A stretch of 64,000 bases of DNA from Phytoseiulus persimilis (Eukaryota; Arthropoda; Arachnida; Mesostigmata; Phytoseiidae). A program made the position numbers and the translations under genes. Positions 60,401 through 64,000 of the stretch are shown here, piece after piece. The stretch is from the NCBI GenBank assembly GCA_037576195.1, contig CM075104.1:3354775-3418774 (forward strand), given 5' to 3'. The notes below the pieces were generated by a model. The model made no database searches, was not told where the DNA came from, and saw only the letters and a list, made by a program, of their open reading frames with translations. Numbering within the stretch: position 1 is the stretch's first letter; each line of letters starts with the position of its first letter.

Positions 60401-63400
60401 AGAGCTGGAGGGAAAAACGAAAGAGGGAGCGGCTAAAGGCCTGGACTCGGTTCGACTGGCTTCTTCCGGCGAGTTTCTCGGTCGCTCAGCGGCTTGGCTG
60501 ACTGAGTGACGGGCTGGTTAGAGCATTACAATCTAACTGACGGCTTCTCGACAAACTGGAACCGAGAGGATGTGAATGGCGGCTGCTTAGTAAGAAAACG
60601 AGCGGCTGTTTGCGGTGGCGTTGAAAGACCATTCTCTCAAAACTGCGGGAGCAATGGGCGCAGCCGCCGCAACCTCTCGACTCCGGCGAACTCGGCTCGG
60701 AGGCAGCGGCGACATCAGAGCGGACAGACAAGCGAAGCGATGAATGAGCGGGCGAGCGGCGGGAACAACAACAATTCACGGGGTGCGCGATACCCGATAG
60801 TTCACTGGCTGCCGTTGCTGCGTGAAAATGTTTCGACGGGATCACAGACATGACCAGAAACTCCCGTGGAGTCGCTAAGAGGTGAAGGGTTTCAGAACGC
60901 AGGCATCTCTGGAGGCAGCTTGACCAGGCGAGTCACACAAAGATTCATCGCTGATTTACTCAGAACCCGACTCTCTGATGCGGGGAGAGAAGGAGACCTG
61001 TGAACGTGGACTCCCCGAAGGGAACTGAGCCGAGGTGCCTTCCGGTAGTTTATGGTCCTGCGGCTGCTGCAATCAAAATAATCCGTGAGCGTCGCCAGCG
61101 GCATCGACAAGCCGTTTCGCCCTTAATTCGGAGAGTTCGACAAGCGGGATTGGTGTGCGATTGTTGCGTAGGCGTATGGTTTGTGGACCGAGATAGTGGC
61201 CGAGGCTCATCGGGCTGAAACTCGCTCTCAAACTCGACTCTGCGCCGAAATCGTTCACGCTCAAACTATGTCGGCGCCGGAGTCGATCAGCCGCGTCTTG
61301 GCGCGCATCTCGCGCCACGCCCACATTCAGGGCGAAGTAAGGACAGAGTTCGCTCTTCATGCGCAATACCCATGAAAACACTTGTGATGGCCCTGATGCA
61401 AGGCAAAGTATGCAGTGGCTTTGCTCGTATCAAGTCAGTCCCGCCTAAAATCACGAGCGAAGCCAAACCCAGCTCCGAGGAGAATATTCTCGCAGCGAAT
61501 GAGGAGGCGGACCTGATAGGGAGTTCCGCCGTGCTCCCAACAACCGTTTTCCGACGCAGCTCAGCCAGTAATTTGACGAATGAAGTTTCCCTCCCGCGGA
61601 TACCCGTTCTGACTGCCGCGAACGCGGCCACAGCTCCGGCCCACTCTTCCGCCGGAGCCACCGTCCGTGAGCGGCCCCACCAGTCACTTGGGCTAGCGAA
61701 TGGGCAAACGCTTGTGTCGATGGGTAATTGCCGAGCTAGCTCATGCTTCCCTTCGTCGTTTACCCATCGAGATGGCACGCAGGCGGTCGTGTGAGTGGGT
61801 GGTTGGCCACTCACCCTCCAAACGAGTGACCCCACGTTTGAATGGCGCAATATATCGCCTCCATTTGCCGCCGCGGATGCTGCAGCCGGCGCTGACGCGA
61901 TAGCGATTGGCAAGATAATCTGCCGTGAGCTCCCTTGCCAGGACCCTGTCTAGCCGTCTCATTGTTTGCCCTTCTGTGAGCCGGCCCGCGAGCCGGTTGC
62001 GCCGTCTCGGCAACCTCTCCGAGACCGCGGCGTCCGTTACCGTTGTCGACTCTCATCCGCTGTCGGGGCCGCACGGGGAGAAAAACAATCGAAAAACCCC
62101 TCGGTGTTGCATCTGAGTCGAAGAAAATGGTAGTGAGGAAGAGGGTCCTGGGGAGGGATCCGGATGAGAACGAGTTTGCTCGCCGGTCAGCTGGCCGAAA
62201 TCGAGAACGACCCGAAGCCTCTTTATTCTCTCGGCGCTCTCTCGCTGTTCGTGCTTCTGGCTGGATGAGTGGCTCGCCGGATGGTCGGCTGTGCGAGGAA
62301 GTCTGTGTGCTGAGGTAAGAAAAAAGCCCGAGGGCGGTGGCTGGATGACGTCCGCGCTTTACGACGTTATAAAGTCGTCGTGGAAATCAGATCCGAACAC
62401 AGCAAGGCACTTCTTGCTTTTGAGTGACTCCTCGTCAGTCGGCTCGCCTGCCTGAATCGTCAGTCGGTATGTCGCTCGACTCCCTTCCTCAATCTTTTAC
62501 TTTCACAGCCTTCTTCGCCTCTCGCCGTGCCCCGAGCTCCCAGAAGACGTGGTCGCACCTTATCGAACGCGGAGACTGGATCGTTCCGAGAACTTTATCG
62601 CGTTCCGCCATCGCTCCGATACAAACCGACATCTCATGGACGATCAGGAGGCGAGGTTATGAGAAAGGCGAGAAGGACCACTTGAAGCGAAGCGCTCTGC
62701 TCGGTGAATCTCAAGTTTCAAACGAGCTCGGAAATATCCAGCCTTTGTTTTCGCAGCGGCAATCTTCCGCCGGGATCCCCACGAGAAATGTCGTTGGGAG
62801 CTGCTGGCCGGTCGAACGGCAACTCATCAAGTCCCCGAGGTTCAGAGTAATTGTTCGATCCTGATTCACAAGTTCCACGTTCTGCGATTCAAACTGCTGT
62901 TCCGGCTCGGACCAGCCACGCGCCATGAGCGGCGTTCCTGTGCTTGCTCGCCCGAGCTCAATTGATATGTGGGCCAATATTTATACTCGATGATTTTACG
63001 AGCCATTAAACCCGAATAAAAACTGTCCATATCCCGCCTCCACGCGTCTCCCTTGGGGTTTTCCCGGGCCGCATGCAAGACCGTCCATTTATAGACCGAG
63101 AGAGCACTGTTCTCCGAGGCACACGGCAACAGCAACGGGGACCGTTGGAAAGTGTAGTGCAGTGGCTGGCACTCTTGAGGGAGAAAGTTCATAATCTCCA
63201 AGGTGGATCTCGTGCTGATTGGAGGGCGCAACTCAAGTGAATGCGTATCCTCACAAGGACCCACCGAGGGAAAAAGTGACCGGGATCAGAGCAGGACCGA
63301 CCGCCCGCCGAAGTAATTAGCTTCCTGAAGGAGCTTCCGAAGTGGTTGTTCATCACAATGACAGACATGATATTGATTAATTGTTTCCCTGTGCAAATGA

Positions 63401-63531
63401 AGTCCGTCTCAGGAATTCTCGGCCCCAGGAAGCACACGAACTCCAAGGTCGAATTATGCAGATGGATCGCGGCAGTCCTCGTGCCGTTGTATGACCCGTA
63501 CGCAAGTATGCTTACATTAGGAACCGGGCGT

Positions 63532-63551
63532 TTGTCTTTCAAGACAAACAA
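63532..63551. repeat. Inverted repeat with 9-base arms
   Basis: GTTTGTCTT and AAGACAAAC separated by two bases; followed by another partial copy of the arm (AAACG). Confidence 0.8.
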
Positions 63552-64000
63552 ACGCGCTTGTTTACGTAGTGACGCGCCGATTGAGCTTTCGTCAATATAC
63601 CGGAGACGACGGAAAAATCGGAGGGGTAGTGCGACGACCCTGTTGCGGCATGTTCCGAGGAGCATAGCTTTGAACCGTTTGGGTGCACGCGAAACTACAG
63701 GTGAGAGCTGAACCAGGTTTCGGATGTCCTTGCCGTCGCCATCAGCGTGGTGAGCTGCGGAAGGAGCCAATGTGCGAACTCCCAACTGGAGTTCAAGAAA
63801 ATCGGCCGAGATTGGCGACAGGCGTCCGAACAGCCTTGTCATCGTGCTCATCGATCGGAAGTGGGATGCAGTTCAATACATCGATTCAGGATCTCGCCGA
63901 GAACTACGCAGCTCGGGAGTGTCCGACAGCGGAGACCCGTTCGGACAGTTTTTTTCGCTGAAACAAGTCAGCTGGACGATAGAGCGGTGAAGAATGCCGC

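Larger units (their letters stand above)
56530..64000. other. No recognisable gene at the right end
   Basis: The longest frames are a minus-strand 220-codon frame at 63189-63851 and opposed frames of 140 (plus) and 208 (minus) codons at 61.3-61.9 kb. None shows a known domain. A CT repeat at 57.39 kb and an inverted repeat at 63.53 kb are the only structured features. Confidence 0.5.

Noticed and set aside
1..64000. CRISPR arrays, rRNA, bacterial operons, integrated virus or intact transposon genes
   Set aside because: I saw no regularly spaced repeats, rRNA core sequence, ribosome-binding-site gene clusters, or reverse transcriptase, transposase or capsid motifs on either strand.

Overview
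This is a stretch of eukaryotic, most likely arthropod, genomic DNA. It shows a multi-exon gene with GT-AG introns, short low-complexity tracts and abundant CpG, and no bacterial gene layout. CpG is plainly not depleted and GC looks close to 50%. Both would fit a mesostigmatan mite or another chelicerate, but that placement is inference. The family-level placement is firm: the encoded protein carries hallmark residues of the arthropod Kirre/Roughest (Duf, IrreC-rst) immunoglobulin adhesion molecules.

The one confidently recognised gene lies on the minus strand between about 20.3 kb and 4.6 kb and probably continues towards the left edge. Ten coding exons can be joined with consistent phases: signal peptide (20158-20236), Ig1 (18662-19003), Ig2 in two exons (11926-12069 and 9453-9626), Ig3 (8351-8659), Ig4 (8065-8237), Ig5 in two exons, the second also encoding the transmembrane helix (7614-7812 and 7240-7491), then two cytoplasmic-tail exons (6196-6431 and 4639-4839). 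The joined frame reads 702 codons with five Ig domains, the architecture of Kirre/Rst/NEPH. A clean acceptor 45 bases upstream of the start codon implies at least one further non-coding 5' exon somewhere to the right.

The 3' end is unresolved. The stop codon of the last firm exon overlaps a good GTGAGC donor, and several coding-like islands lie further along the minus strand (4233-4373, 3747-3926, 3271-3353, 286-478, 1-60). There is also a plausible poly(A) signal near 2.83 kb. Alternative cytoplasmic tails are likely; I give the phase-compatible chains but cannot choose between them.

The right two thirds of the window (about 20.3-64 kb) contain no gene I can recognise. This may be the large first intron and upstream regulatory DNA of the same gene, or intergenic DNA. 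It holds microsatellites, homopolymer runs (a 39-base G run and an 18-base C run), several short perfect inverted repeats, a tRNA-like B-box element, a possible dispersed repeat that also occurs in intron 3, and a few weak coding-like islands. Open frames of 200-250 codons occur on both strands throughout and act as background here, so length alone is not evidence. I found no system that looks new to biology. The most useful leads are the alternative tails, the missing 5' exon and the few coding-like islands.
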